DNA from: an uncultured Anaerobutyricum sp.
Lineage (GTDB): Bacteria; Bacillota; Clostridia; Lachnospirales; Lachnospiraceae
Direction: 5' to 3'
Length of the DNA: 50,790 nt
Assembly: GCF_934307085.1 (NCBI RefSeq)
Contig: NZ_CAKRCF010000020.1
Coordinates: forward strand, 1 to 50,790
The notes beneath the pieces were generated by a model, which was given only the letters and a program-made list of their open reading frames with translations, was not told the DNA's origin and made no database searches. Position numbers and translations under genes: made by a program. Positions 9,575 through 18,596 of this stretch are shown in pieces (the first letter of the stretch is position 1; each line of letters opens with the position of its first letter).

Positions 9575-12500
9575 TTATTTATTTTCTTCTTCGGTCATAT
9601 TGACCGTTTTGAATTCATCCTTTTCTAATGATACAAGGTCCATTTCCGGCAGTTCTGGATGGACTTCTTCTGGCTGTTCTTCCTCATCAATAATAAACGA
9701 TGCGAGAAGTGTATCCTCATTGACTTCTTCTCCGTTTTTCACATAGATTTTATCAACGATACCATTTACCTTGGAAATGACGGTTGTCTCCATCTTCATC
9801 GCCTCAATAACCATAAGCTGCATGTTTTTCGTTACATGGTCTCCTTCCTTGATTTGGATATCGCAAATTGTTCCTGGCAAGGTTGCTCCAAGATGTCCCG
9901 GATTCTTCGGATCAGTCTTTAATCTGCGATCTGCTTTGACTTCAAAATGCTTGTCAAGAATCTTTACTTCCCGAAGAAATCCATTCACTTCAAACTGTAA
10001 AATGCGATATCCTTTTTCATCTGGTTCTGACTTGCCGACAAACTTAATCAACGTATCGTTGCCTTCCTCTATCTGGATGGTTGTCTCCTCTCCCGGACGA
10101 AGCCCGTAAAAGTACACATGACTCTCTAACTTCGATACATCATTATATGCCTGAAAATGCTCACAATAGTCTTCATATACCTTCGGATAAAGCGCATAGC
10201 TTAGTACTTTTTGTTCCATAACCTCTGGCTGTTCCATCGATTCCATGTAATAGTTTTCCCGAAGATGTCTGCCAATTGCCTCAAAATCCACATCAGGAAG
10301 TAAACTTCCTGGACGTACTGTAATTGGCTTCTGACCTTTTAATACAATACGTTGTAATTCTTCTGGAAAACCTCCTTCTGGCTGGCCGAGTGCACCCTTA
10401 AAATATTGTACAATAGAATCTGGATAAGACAAGTCTTTTCCTTTCTCTAAAATATTATCTTTTGTCAGGTCATTTTTCAACATAAAAATTGCCATATCTC
10501 CGACAACTTTTGAAGTTGGGGTTACTTTAATAATATTGCCAAGCACTTCGTCTGCCTCTTTATAAAGACGCTTAATATCATTAAAATTATTACCCGCACC
10601 CATTTCTTTTACCTGTGCTGCAAAATTAGAATATTGTCCTCCCGGAATCTCATATTTATAAATTTCCGGATTTGGAGAATCTATATCGCTCTCAAATGGC
10701 TTATAAACTTTACGCTCATGCTCATAATAATCATTTAAAACAAGTAGTCCGTCCGGATCAATTCCAGTATCTCGCTTCGTTCCTCTCAATGCCTCCACAA
10801 GTGCATTCATAGACGGTTGACTCGTAAGAGAACTCATGGAGCCAATCGCACAGTCTACGATATCTACTCCGGCTTCTGCTGCCATCAGATAGGTGGCGAT
10901 TCCATTTCCTGTCGTATCGTGGGTATGTAAATGAATCGGCACACGGACTTCTTCCTTTAATGCGGTAATCAATTCTTTTGCAGCATATGGTTTTAGCAAG
11001 GAGGACATATCCTTTAATGCAATAACATGACAACCCATCCGTTCTAACTGTCGTGCCTTTTTACAGTAATAATCAATTGTGTATTTCGCTTCTTTTGGAT
11101 TTAAAATATCTCCCGTATAACAGATGGCTCCCTCGACTACCTTGCCTGTTTTTAACGCTTCCTCTACAGGCAACTTCATATTTTCCATCCAGTTCATGCT
11201 ATCAAAAATACGGTAAATATCTACACCGTGGTCACTGGATACCTTGATAAACTTCTTGATAACATTATCCGGATAGGTACTGTAACCGACAACATTCGAA
11301 GCACGAAGCAACATCTGAATCATCATATTGGGCATACGCTCTCTTAAAATATCCAGTCGTTTCCATGGGGACTCCTTTAAAAAACGATACTCTGTATCAT
11401 ATGTTGCACCACCCCAGGCTTCGATAGAATAAGCATCTTTTAAATAGAAGTTCGTTGCTCTTGCTGCTCCCGCAACTTCTTTTGTACGCATTCTTGTCGC
11501 AAGCAAAGACTGCTGTCCATCACGCATTGTCGTATCAGTTACATACAACTTGTCACTTCGGTACACCTTCTGAGTAAATTCTTTTGCTCCAAGTCTTAAA
11601 AACTCATCTCTTGTTCCAAATAATTTCCGTTCCGTATCAATGACAGGAACCTTTCTGTCCTCAAGGAATGGCTTTGGCCCTGGATTGACATTGACCATTT
11701 TATTGGCAAGAAATTCTAATATTTTTGTTGTTCGGTCTAACTTATAATGCAATTCAAATAATTCCGGGGTTTCTTCTATAAAAGTCGTAAAACACTTTCC
11801 TTTATAAAATGTTTCATGATTTAATACGTTAATCAAAAAGGTAATATTCGTCTTCACTCCATGAATACGAAGCTCCTTTAATGCACGCACAGACTTGTGA
11901 ATCGCATTCTCAAAAGTACGATCATGGGAAATAACTTTTACAAGCAGGCTGTCATAATGTGGAGTAATAACAGCTCCTGTATAAGCTGTTCCTCCATCTA
12001 GACGGATTCCACCGCCAGAACCAGAACGATATAAATCAATCTTTCCGGTATCTGGTAGAAAATGATTCGCCGGGTCTTCTGTTGTTACTCTTGCCTGCAG
12101 GGCGTAGCCGGTACATTTGACTTCATTTTGTGAGTAAATATGAATAGTTGAAGAATTTAACGGATAACCTTCCGCAACAAGAATCTGACAGATTACAATG
12201 TCGATTCCTGTCACCATTTCTGTCACAGTATGTTCCACCTGAATACGAGGATTCATCTCAATAAAATATGCATGTTCTTCCTCATCTACTAAAAATTCCA
12301 TCGTTCCGGCATTTGTATAACCGACTCTTCTTGCAAGTCTTTTTGCCGAATCTAAAATCTTCTTTCTCGTCTCTTCTGAAATCGACCATGCCGGTGCAAA
12401 CTCAATGACTTTCTGATTTCTTCGCTGCAGGGAACAGTCTCTGTCGTAAAGATGGACAATATTTCCATAATTATCTCCAAGAATCTGCACTTCGATATGT

Positions 12501-13141
12501 TTTGGATGAATGAGATATTTTTCTATAAAAAGTTTTGACTCTCCAAAAACCCGTTTTGACTCATTCTTGGATTTTTCAAATGCCTCCTCCATTTCCTCCT
12601 GACTTTGTACAATACGCATCCCTCTTCCACCACCGCCATTACTTGCCTTTAGCATGACAGGATAGCCAATCTCATCCGCAATTTTCATTGCCGTATCCGC
12701 ATCATGAATAACAAAATCACTGCCATCAATAATCGGAACCTTGCTCTCCTCTGCCGCTCTCTTTGCCGAAATCTTATCTCCCATGATGTTCATTGCTTCT
12801 ATATTTGGTCCAATAAAAACAATATCATTTTTCCGGCAGGCTTCAGCAAACTCTGGGTTCTCAGACAAAAATCCGTAGCCTGGATGAATCGCATCCACCT
12901 TTTTCTCCTTCGCGATTCGGATAATTGCAGGAATATCTAAATATGCATCCACTGGACCTTTATCCGGGTTTAACGGATATGCTTCATCTGCTTTTGTACG
13001 AAAAAGTGCATACCTGTCCTCTTTAGAATAGACAGCAACCGAGCTAATTCCCAACTCACTCAATGCCCGAAATACACGAATCGCAATCTCTCCCCTGTTT
13101 GCGACAAGCACTTTTTTGAACTTCTTTACTTCCATAATCAT
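9575..13141 (-). CDS. pyc: Pyruvate carboxylase
   Basis: A 1188-residue single-chain enzyme that makes oxaloacetate from pyruvate, bicarbonate and ATP. The biotin carboxylase part (about 1-455) shows VLVANRGEIAIRV and the Gly-rich ATP loop SNGGGGRGMR. The carboxyltransferase TIM barrel begins at DTTMRDGQQS (near 535) and contains the metal-binding HLHTHDTTGNG. The biotin carrier domain ends with VIEAMKMETT (near 1113), whose MKM lysine is biotinylated. All three domains are intact. The start has GGAGGA 6 bases upstream. The gene is divergent from the shell protein gene. Anaplerosis is its known role. In propionate or succinate formers it also feeds the methylmalonyl route. Confidence 0.98.
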   Translation of the reverse strand: MIMEVKKFKKVLVANRGEIAIRVFRALSELGISSVAVYSKEDRYALFRTKADEAYPLNPDKGPVDAYLDIPAIIRIAKEKKVDAIHPGYGFLSENPEFAEACRKNDIVFIGPNIEAMNIMGDKISAKRAAEESKVPIIDGSDFVIHDADTAMKIADEIGYPVMLKASNGGGGRGMRIVQSQEEMEEAFEKSKNESKRVFGESKLFIEKYLIHPKHIEVQILGDNYGNIVHLYDRDCSLQRRNQKVIEFAPAWSISEETRKKILDSAKRLARRVGYTNAGTMEFLVDEEEHAYFIEMNPRIQVEHTVTEMVTGIDIVICQILVAEGYPLNSSTIHIYSQNEVKCTGYALQARVTTEDPANHFLPDTGKIDLYRSGSGGGIRLDGGTAYTGAVITPHYDSLLVKVISHDRTFENAIHKSVRALKELRIHGVKTNITFLINVLNHETFYKGKCFTTFIEETPELFELHYKLDRTTKILEFLANKMVNVNPGPKPFLEDRKVPVIDTERKLFGTRDEFLRLGAKEFTQKVYRSDKLYVTDTTMRDGQQSLLATRMRTKEVAGAARATNFYLKDAYSIEAWGGATYDTEYRFLKESPWKRLDILRERMPNMMIQMLLRASNVVGYSTYPDNVIKKFIKVSSDHGVDIYRIFDSMNWMENMKLPVEEALKTGKVVEGAICYTGDILNPKEAKYTIDYYCKKARQLERMGCHVIALKDMSSLLKPYAAKELITALKEEVRVPIHLHTHDTTGNGIATYLMAAEAGVDIVDCAIGSMSSLTSQPSMNALVEALRGTKRDTGIDPDGLLVLNDYYEHERKVYKPFESDIDSPNPEIYKYEIPGGQYSNFAAQVKEMGAGNNFNDIKRLYKEADEVLGNIIKVTPTSKVVGDMAIFMLKNDLTKDNILEKGKDLSYPDSIVQYFKGALGQPEGGFPEELQRIVLKGQKPITVRPGSLLPDVDFEAIGRHLRENYYMESMEQPEVMEQKVLSYALYPKVYEDYCEHFQAYNDVSKLESHVYFYGLRPGEETTIQIEEGNDTLIKFVGKSEPDEKGYRILQFEVNGFLREVKILDKHFEVKADRRLKTDPKNPGHLGATLPGTICDIQIKEGDHVTKNMQLMVIEAMKMETTVISKVNGIVDKIYVKNGEEVNEDTLLASFIIDEEEQPEEVHPELPEMDLVSLEKDEFKTVNMTEEENK

Positions 13142-13306
13142 AACCTATCCTCCAAAACTGCAATATTTTTCACTCAGAAGTTATATAAGTTTCAAAACAA
13201 ATAAAAATCCCCCGTATTCAAAACCTTATTATTTAGTATACCTGTATATTTTTACAAAAACAAGGTGATTTTCTGGCATTATATATACATTTTTTCTAAC
13301 CCATGC

Positions 13307-13312
13307 TATACT
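13307..13312 (+). promoter_or_regulatory. Possible promoter of the BMC-T gene (-10 box)
   Basis: TATACT lies 27 bases before the ATG at 13340, with the weak -35-like TATACA (13284-13289) 17 bases upstream. The match is partial, so this is a candidate only. Confidence 0.4.
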
Positions 13313-13339
13313 ATTTAGAGATTTAGGAGGAGGATAACA

Positions 13340-14116
13340 ATGGATGTGAATAATTTTTTGCAGTCAGAAGCGACCCAGTTCGTCGGTACCGCTGCGGCAA
13401 ATACTATCGGTCTTGTCATTGGAACGATTCATGATGATATCAAGGAACTCCTTGAGATTCCCGATGAATATCAGGCCATCAGTATTGTATCTTCCCGGAC
13501 CGGAACTGTCGCACAGGCGATTGCGATTGATGACGCAGTAAAAGCAGTAAATGCAAAGTTACTCCGTTTTGAAATGGCAATTGATGCTGGTAAGCAGTGT
13601 GGACAGGGATGTCTCTTCGTCCTCGGTGCAGAAAACATTTCCGATGCCAGAAGGCTTGTGGAGCTTGCGTTAGAGCAGATTGATTACTGGGCTGCCTGTA
13701 TCTATGTAAACGAAGTGGGACATATGGAATCTCACGTCACACCACGTGCTGGAGAGATTCTACATCAGATATTTGGCACACCACTTGGCAAGGCATTTGG
13801 TGTCATTGGTGCCGCTCCTGCCGGAATCGGCATTGTCGCTGTTGATCAGGCTATGAAAGCTGCACCTGTAGATATCGTCTGGTATGGCTCCCCATCCCAT
13901 AACCTTACGATGATGAATGAATTTTCTGCTGGTATTTCCGGGGATGTTTCTGCTGTTCAGAAAGCATTAGAGGCAGGAAAGGAAGTCGGCTGTGAACTTC
14001 TCCGTGTATGCGGTATCACACCAATCTCTATCACAAAGGTTCATGAAGTCTGTGGACCGGATTATGTGAAGGAAAATTATACTCCAACATCTTGTTTAAA
14101 ACCAACGGAAGAATAG
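13340..14116 (+). CDS. Microcompartment shell protein, PduB/EtuB-like (BMC-T)
   Basis: A 258-residue protein with two tandem BMC domains of the PduB/EutL kind (about 12-125 and 126-240). Such trimeric tiles form facets of bacterial microcompartments, and some have a gated central pore. The segment FVGTAAANTIGLVI is very close to the PduB pattern, as are YVNEVGHMESHVTPRA and FGTPLGKAFGVIGAAPAGIGI. PduB's long N-terminal extension is missing. The C-terminal tail (from about 241, KENYTPTSCLKPTEE) is unlike PduB. The ribosome site GGAGGAGG is strong. No other shell or cargo gene is adjacent. It faces pyruvate carboxylase and precedes an FMN reductase-like gene. It probably serves a compartment encoded elsewhere. 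Confidence 0.9.
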   Translation: MDVNNFLQSEATQFVGTAAANTIGLVIGTIHDDIKELLEIPDEYQAISIVSSRTGTVAQAIAIDDAVKAVNAKLLRFEMAIDAGKQCGQGCLFVLGAENISDARRLVELALEQIDYWAACIYVNEVGHMESHVTPRAGEILHQIFGTPLGKAFGVIGAAPAGIGIVAVDQAMKAAPVDIVWYGSPSHNLTMMNEFSAGISGDVSAVQKALEAGKEVGCELLRVCGITPISITKVHEVCGPDYVKENYTPTSCLKPTEE

Positions 14117-14228
14117 AATATAGCTATTTTTCTATAATGGCTTTACAGTGACATTGCTTTTTTCATATTACTTTTTTAATGAAAACACTATGTTATTTAA
14201 CAGAGACAATAGAAAACTAAAAAATATT

Positions 14229-14250
14229 CAAGAATGCTCCGGCATTCTTG
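14229..14250 (+). terminator. Hairpin terminator after the BMC-T gene
   Basis: CAAGAATGC and GCATTCTTG enclose a TCCG tetraloop, followed by CTTGTTAT. The tail is only moderately T-rich, so termination may be partial. It lies between the shell protein and the flavoprotein gene. Confidence 0.65.
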
Positions 14251-14345
14251 CTTGTTATCCAAATAGATTCTTAATATCCCGTTTTATATAGTAAGGATAT
14301 TGTTAAGATATGCAACAAAATTCACAGAAAGGGTTGGGATTATTT

Positions 14346-15068
14346 ATGAAGGTATTACTTTTAAATGGAAGTCCACATCCAAAGGGATGTACCTTCCGTG
14401 CACTCTCTGAGGTGGAAAAGACACTTCAGCAGGAAGGTATCGAAACAGAGATTTTCCATATCGGTACTCAGGCAATCCGCGGCTGCATGGGCTGTGGTAT
14501 GTGTCGTAAGAACAAGCTTGGAAGATGTGTATTTGGGGAAGATGCCGTAAACGTAGTCATTAAAAAAACGGAAGAATGTGACGGACTTATCGTTGGCTCT
14601 CCTGTACATTATGCAGGAGCAAGCGGTGGAATCACTTCTTTCCTTGACCGTATGTTTTACTCTACCGGTGGCTTTGCTTATAAACCAGGAGCTGCTGTTG
14701 TAAGTTGTCGCCGTGCTGGCTCTACTGCTGCCCTTGAGCAACTTAACAAATATTTTATGATGAACAATATGCCGCTCGTTCCTTCTGCTTACTGGAATAT
14801 GGTGCATGGTAATACTCCGGAAGAGGTGGAGCAGGATTCAGAGGGACTTATGGTTATGCGTACTTTAGGTCGGAATATGGCATGGATGCTTAAATCTATT
14901 GATGCGGGAAAGGCACATGGGATTTTGACTCCAGCAGCGGAACCGAAGACTCGGACGAATTTTATTCGGGAATGTGCACCGATGAAAGAGGAAGCAGAAG
15001 AGAAGAATTTTGCTCCTTATTTTATCTCTTATAATAAGGTGAATAAAGCATATCAGGAGGAAGATTAG
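14346..15068 (+). CDS. Flavodoxin-fold NADPH-dependent FMN reductase-like protein
   Basis: About 240 residues. The start MKVLLLNGSPHPKGCT holds the flavin phosphate-binding loop (GSPHPKGCT). GCMGCGMCRKNKLGRC (near 48-63) is the Cys cluster found in iron-sulfur flavoproteins and related NADPH-dependent FMN reductases. LIVGSPVHYAGASGG is the second flavin contact. The family moves electrons between NAD(P)H or ferredoxin and FMN-bound acceptors. The ATG at 14346 begins the conserved core. Another in-frame ATG at 14310 has a slightly better spaced AAGGAT, so the start is uncertain. It lies 230 bases after the BMC-T gene with a weak terminator between, so cotranscription is possible but unproved. 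Confidence 0.88.
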   Translation: MKVLLLNGSPHPKGCTFRALSEVEKTLQQEGIETEIFHIGTQAIRGCMGCGMCRKNKLGRCVFGEDAVNVVIKKTEECDGLIVGSPVHYAGASGGITSFLDRMFYSTGGFAYKPGAAVVSCRRAGSTAALEQLNKYFMMNNMPLVPSAYWNMVHGNTPEEVEQDSEGLMVMRTLGRNMAWMLKSIDAGKAHGILTPAAEPKTRTNFIRECAPMKEEAEEKNFAPYFISYNKVNKAYQEED

Positions 15069-15085
15069 AATTCTAGATTGCCAGA

Positions 15086-15276
15086 CAAGGAGACGCCCTC
15101 TGGGAATAAAATAGCCACCTATTTCAATTGTAATCAAAAATTATAATCAAAGCCATAAAACGCCAAAGCCCCTATCCTCCTATCTGTGATTTTAGTCGCA
15201 GTGCGTTGGATGTTCGCTTATGCGCTCATATTCAACACTTGCTCCGAAACCATAGATGGGAGGATAGGGGCTTTGG
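15086..15276 (+). repeat. Palindromic repeat family 1, copy B
   Basis: The copy starts with ACAAGGAGACGCCC and carries about 60 extra bases before the main hairpin. The outer stem CCAAAGCCCCTATCCTCC (15163-15180) pairs perfectly with 15259-15276. The inner part contains TATCTGTGATTTTAGTCGC, GTTGGATGTTCGCT and the return arm CATATTCAAC. Two inner pairs are G-U on the plus strand. It lies between convergent genes and may act as a two-way terminator. Confidence 0.8.
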
Positions 15277-15334
15277 GGATTCCGTCCGTTTATAGTAAAC
15301 TAACGTGGTTATCCTTATTTTGTCTCTTTATAAA

Positions 15335-15949
15335 TTACTTTTCTTTTAATGCTACTGCCTGTTTAATCAGTTCTACCGTTCCATCAATACCTAAGATACT
15401 GCTGTCGATGCAAAGGTCATAACTCTTTAAATCTCCCCACTTCTTAGAAGTATAGTAGTTATAATAACTTGCTCGCTGCTTATCTGTCTTGATAGCTACG
15501 TCTTTGACTTTGGCTTCTGGAACTTCATACTGTTCTTGAATACGGGACTTTTTGAAGGACATTGGTGCGTGAACGAATACATTCAGCTTATTGTCGTAGT
15601 CTTTTAAGGCATAGTCTGCACAGCGGCCTACGATAATACATGGACCTTCGTCTGCTACTTTTTTGATTGCATCAAAAGAGGCAAGGAATACCTTCTGGTT
15701 GAGTGGCATATCAAAGGAAGCTGCGTTGTAACCTAATGCGTATGGATCCATTACGAGGGAATAGAGAAAACTTGTGGTTGGTTTCTCATCGAAGTTTTCG
15801 AACATCTCCTCGCAGATACCGCTTTCTTTGGCTGCTACTTTTAAAAGTTCTTTATCATAAAATGGTATGTTGTAATATTCAGCAAGTTTCTTACCGATTT
15901 CTTTTCCGCCACTTCCGTACTGTCTTCCTATTGTAATTATTGTGTTCAT
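15335..15949 (-). CDS. Cytidylate kinase-like family protein
   Basis: A 204-residue P-loop protein. It opens TIITIGRQYGSGGKEIGKKL, in which GSGGKEIG is the nucleotide-binding loop of the cytidylate kinase-like family (AAA-type Cmk2). FYDKELLKVAAKESG and CIIVGRCADYALKD follow as expected. Members are broadly distributed in Lachnospiraceae, often in several copies, and their substrate is not established. The true cmk used for CMP phosphorylation is a different protein. The ATG has AAGGAGTGG about 6 bases upstream. It stands alone, with about 630 gene-free bases upstream. Confidence 0.88.
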   Translation of the reverse strand: MNTIITIGRQYGSGGKEIGKKLAEYYNIPFYDKELLKVAAKESGICEEMFENFDEKPTTSFLYSLVMDPYALGYNAASFDMPLNQKVFLASFDAIKKVADEGPCIIVGRCADYALKDYDNKLNVFVHAPMSFKKSRIQEQYEVPEAKVKDVAIKTDKQRASYYNYYTSKKWGDLKSYDLCIDSSILGIDGTVELIKQAVALKEK

Positions 15950-16583
15950 AAGACCACTCCTTTTGTCATTCTTTTCAGGATATGCATAAACTTTATCTAG
16001 TAATAATACAAATAATAAATATAAAGCTTTTGCATTTAGTTTTATTATACACTAGTTTTCAGACAATTTCTACAAAAATATTTTGATTTTATTGTGAATT
16101 TTATTTATTTTATAGATATTTTTCAGGGTACTTCTTTCATATATAAAACTGCAGTAATCCGCAAGACAGTTTATTTTTTTGAAATCTGTAAGCTATACAA
16201 TTGAAATATCTGTCATTAGAGTGTGGTTGAAAAATACTTTCTACAATATGTGCGTTATAATTTGTGGGAGATTCCCCTTGAATGAAGACATCATAGTGGA
16301 CTACGTCAACTGAATGAATAAAAATATATCATAAATTAGGATGCGTAGACTAAGGAAATACGAAAATTAAAAAATGCAAAAAACAATAATAAAATTCTGC
16401 ATAATCTGAAGAACAACGAAAGATTGCACGATTTCAAAAGACAAAAAAATTACCTTGCTTGAAAACAAATGCTATCTGACAAAATAGTTCCTCTTTGTAG
16501 AGTACACTTTGTTTTTTGCATTTTAATAATTATATCGTTTTAAACTATAGTCTGTGATTCACGGAGTTTGAACACACTCTACA
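15950..16583. other. Long gene-free stretch (634 bases)
   Basis: AT-rich DNA between ribF and the cytidylate kinase-like gene. Near the latter is an extended -10 box (TGTATAAT on the minus strand, 16044-16049 plus the TG) that could be its promoter, with no good -35. The rest (16217-16581) is bounded by short inverted repeats (see separate entry). All frames carry many stops. I see no RNA gene or riboswitch. Confidence 0.6.
16217..16581. repeat. Segment with terminal inverted repeats (possible MITE)
   Basis: TAGAGTGTGGTTGA at 16217-16230 faces TTGAACACACTCTA at 16568-16581 (inverted TAGAGTGTGTTCAA). The 365-base interior is AT-rich and non-coding. The right end stops 2 bases before the ribF stop codon. 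The ends resemble those at 6759-6836. A decayed transposable element is the likeliest reading. Confidence 0.45.
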
Positions 16584-17507
16584 TTACATGACTTTTTTGA
16601 TATACTGCTTTCCAAATTCAATATCCTGAAAAAGCTGTGCCTGCAGTGCCTCTACAGAAGAAAATCGTGTTTCTTTTCTGTGGTAATGCAGAAGTTCTAC
16701 AAGCATTTTCTCGCCGTAAACATCTTTATTAAAATCAAAGATGTTGGTTTCGACTGTTTTTTCGCTGGTATTGTTTACGGTTGGCTTTGTTCCGATATTG
16801 GTAATGCCATAGTAAACCTCGTCATTCCAGTGGATTTTTGAGACATATACACCATTTGGCGGCAGTAGTTTAAAGGACGGAACCTGCTGGTTGATAGTCG
16901 GAACTTGTATGGTTCGTCCGAGTGCATTTCCATGAAGGATTTCTCCGGAAACGCTATAGTTTCTTCCTAAAAGGGCTTTGGCATCTTCCATTTCTCCTTT
17001 TTCAAGGGAAGCTCTTATTCTTGTGCTGCTGATATCTTTGCCATTTAACTGTAGTTTTTCAACTACAATAAGGTGATATCCGCATTCTTCTTCAAGCTTC
17101 TCTAAATCTGTAATACTACCGGAGCGATTTTTTCCGAAATGGAAGTCTGTTCCAACAACGATTACCCTTGCCCCCACTTTTTCTACGAGGACTTCCCTGA
17201 TAAATCTCTCAGGGGTTAATGCGGCAAATTCTTTTGTAAAAGGATGCTCGATCAATATGTCAATTCCTTGTTTTTCAAGAATTTTCCGACGTTCTTCTTT
17301 TGTATAGATTTGTTTATATTCTGTATCACCAGTAAGGGTCAGTCTGGTTGGGCGGTCAAATGTAAACACAACGCTTCGCAGTCCGTGAAGCTCCTGTTTT
17401 TTTACTTCGTCCATTAAAAGCTGATGTCCCCGGTGAATACCTTCAAACTTTCCAAGTGCAACTGCGGTGTCTTTAAAATGAAAGTCTGAGTTTGTTATAT
17501 ATTCCAT
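16584..17507 (-). CDS. ribF: Bifunctional riboflavin kinase / FAD synthetase
   Basis: A 307-residue protein that turns riboflavin into FMN and FMN into FAD. The adenylyltransferase half (about 1-180) shows FEGIHRGHQLLMDEV (the HxGH site) and VGTDFHFGKNRSG. The kinase half (about 185-305) shows ALGRTIQVPTIN, whose PTxN motif binds ATP and metal, and later VELLHYHRKETRF. Length is normal. The ATG has GGAGGA 6 bases upstream. It follows truB at 180 bases, as in many clostridia, so it may be the last gene of the rimP operon. I found no FMN riboswitch upstream. Confidence 0.95.
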   Translation of the reverse strand: MEYITNSDFHFKDTAVALGKFEGIHRGHQLLMDEVKKQELHGLRSVVFTFDRPTRLTLTGDTEYKQIYTKEERRKILEKQGIDILIEHPFTKEFAALTPERFIREVLVEKVGARVIVVGTDFHFGKNRSGSITDLEKLEEECGYHLIVVEKLQLNGKDISSTRIRASLEKGEMEDAKALLGRNYSVSGEILHGNALGRTIQVPTINQQVPSFKLLPPNGVYVSKIHWNDEVYYGITNIGTKPTVNNTSEKTVETNIFDFNKDVYGEKMLVELLHYHRKETRFSSVEALQAQLFQDIEFGKQYIKKVM

Positions 17508-17687
17508 CTTTTTCCTCCGAAACCGCTGATTTGCGGTATGGATTTTGTATTTTGCAATTATTATAGTAATATAAAATTAATTAAATAATATCCAAGCAAT
17601 TATTTATAACTATACGAATGTTAATTCAGGCAGGCTCTGCCCTATATTTGAATAATTATAATTACTTTATATTATTCTTATAGTAAC

Positions 17688-18596
17688 CTACAAAAACAAT
17701 TTATAAGGCTTTAACATCTTCTTTTCCTGAAGCTGATAAATTCCTATAAAGTTTTTCTGGCTGTCATAAACACGGAACCTGTCACCAATAGATAATTTTT
17801 TATATGATGAACTCTCTTCCAAAGTACATAAGGAAAGTGAAATCGGATTCCCATTATAGAGAAGTTTTTCCCCTTCTTTTTTTACCAAAAAGGCGGGCAG
17901 ACGCAGAAATACTTCATCGACTGGCACGATATGTTCCAGTAATGTATCAGCATCACGCATGGTTTCTACTTCTGAGAGTGTGAATCCATCCTCAATCTTA
18001 AAAGAAGAAACTCTTGTACGAACAAGTCCTGCCATACAGCCACCACATCCTGCTTTTTCTCCGATATCACGGCAAAGGCTACGGATGTAGGTTCCTTTTG
18101 AGCATGTTACTTCAAATGTGACATAAGGCAAATCTATTTTTTTTATAACAATAGAAGAAAGGGTTACCGGACATGGCTTTCGCTCAATGACGATTCCCTG
18201 TCTTGCCAGTTCATAAAGCTTCTTTCCGTTCACCTTTTTAGCGGAGTACATCGGCGGAATCTGGTCATAACTGCCCTGAAAAGAAAGGATAATCTCCCTA
18301 ATCTCCTCTTCTGTGACGGTTACCTCGCTCTCTTTAAAAACCTGACCACTCGTATCTTCAGTATCTGTTTCCTTTCCAAGAAGAAGTACCGCTTCATAAG
18401 TCTTATCCCAGTCTCCGATAATGTCACAAAGTTTTGTTGCCTTTCCAAGACACACTGGAAGGACTCCTGTTGCATCTGGATCAAGGGTTCCGGTATGTCC
18501 GATTTTTTTCTGATGCACGATGCCGCGAAGCTTTGCCACCACATCATGTGAGGTAAATCCTGCCTCTTTTTTAATATTAAGAATTCCGCTTATCAT
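17688..18596 (-). CDS. truB: tRNA pseudouridine(55) synthase
   Basis: About 302 residues. TruB makes pseudouridine 55 in the T loop of tRNAs. The catalytic Asp lies in HTGTLDPDATG (Asp39 from the chosen start). KTYEAVLLLGKETDTEDTSG and the downstream motif TYIRSLCRDIG are further family signatures. The C-terminal region (about 225-302) resembles a PUA-like RNA-binding extension. The start at 18596 (MISGILNIKK) has AGGAA 8 bases upstream. An ATG at 18626 has no ribosome site. It overlaps the nrnA end by 20 bases, so translation is probably coupled. Confidence 0.95.
   Translation of the reverse strand: MISGILNIKKEAGFTSHDVVAKLRGIVHQKKIGHTGTLDPDATGVLPVCLGKATKLCDIIGDWDKTYEAVLLLGKETDTEDTSGQVFKESEVTVTEEEIREIILSFQGSYDQIPPMYSAKKVNGKKLYELARQGIVIERKPCPVTLSSIVIKKIDLPYVTFEVTCSKGTYIRSLCRDIGEKAGCGGCMAGLVRTRVSSFKIEDGFTLSEVETMRDADTLLEHIVPVDEVFLRLPAFLVKKEGEKLLYNGNPISLSLCTLEESSSYKKLSIGDRFRVYDSQKNFIGIYQLQEKKMLKPYKLFL

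Noticed and set aside
17508..17687. Possible FMN riboswitch ahead of ribF
   Set aside because: The conserved AGGGTGAAATTCC-type core is absent. Only a 5-pair hairpin (GGCAG/CTGCC) is present.
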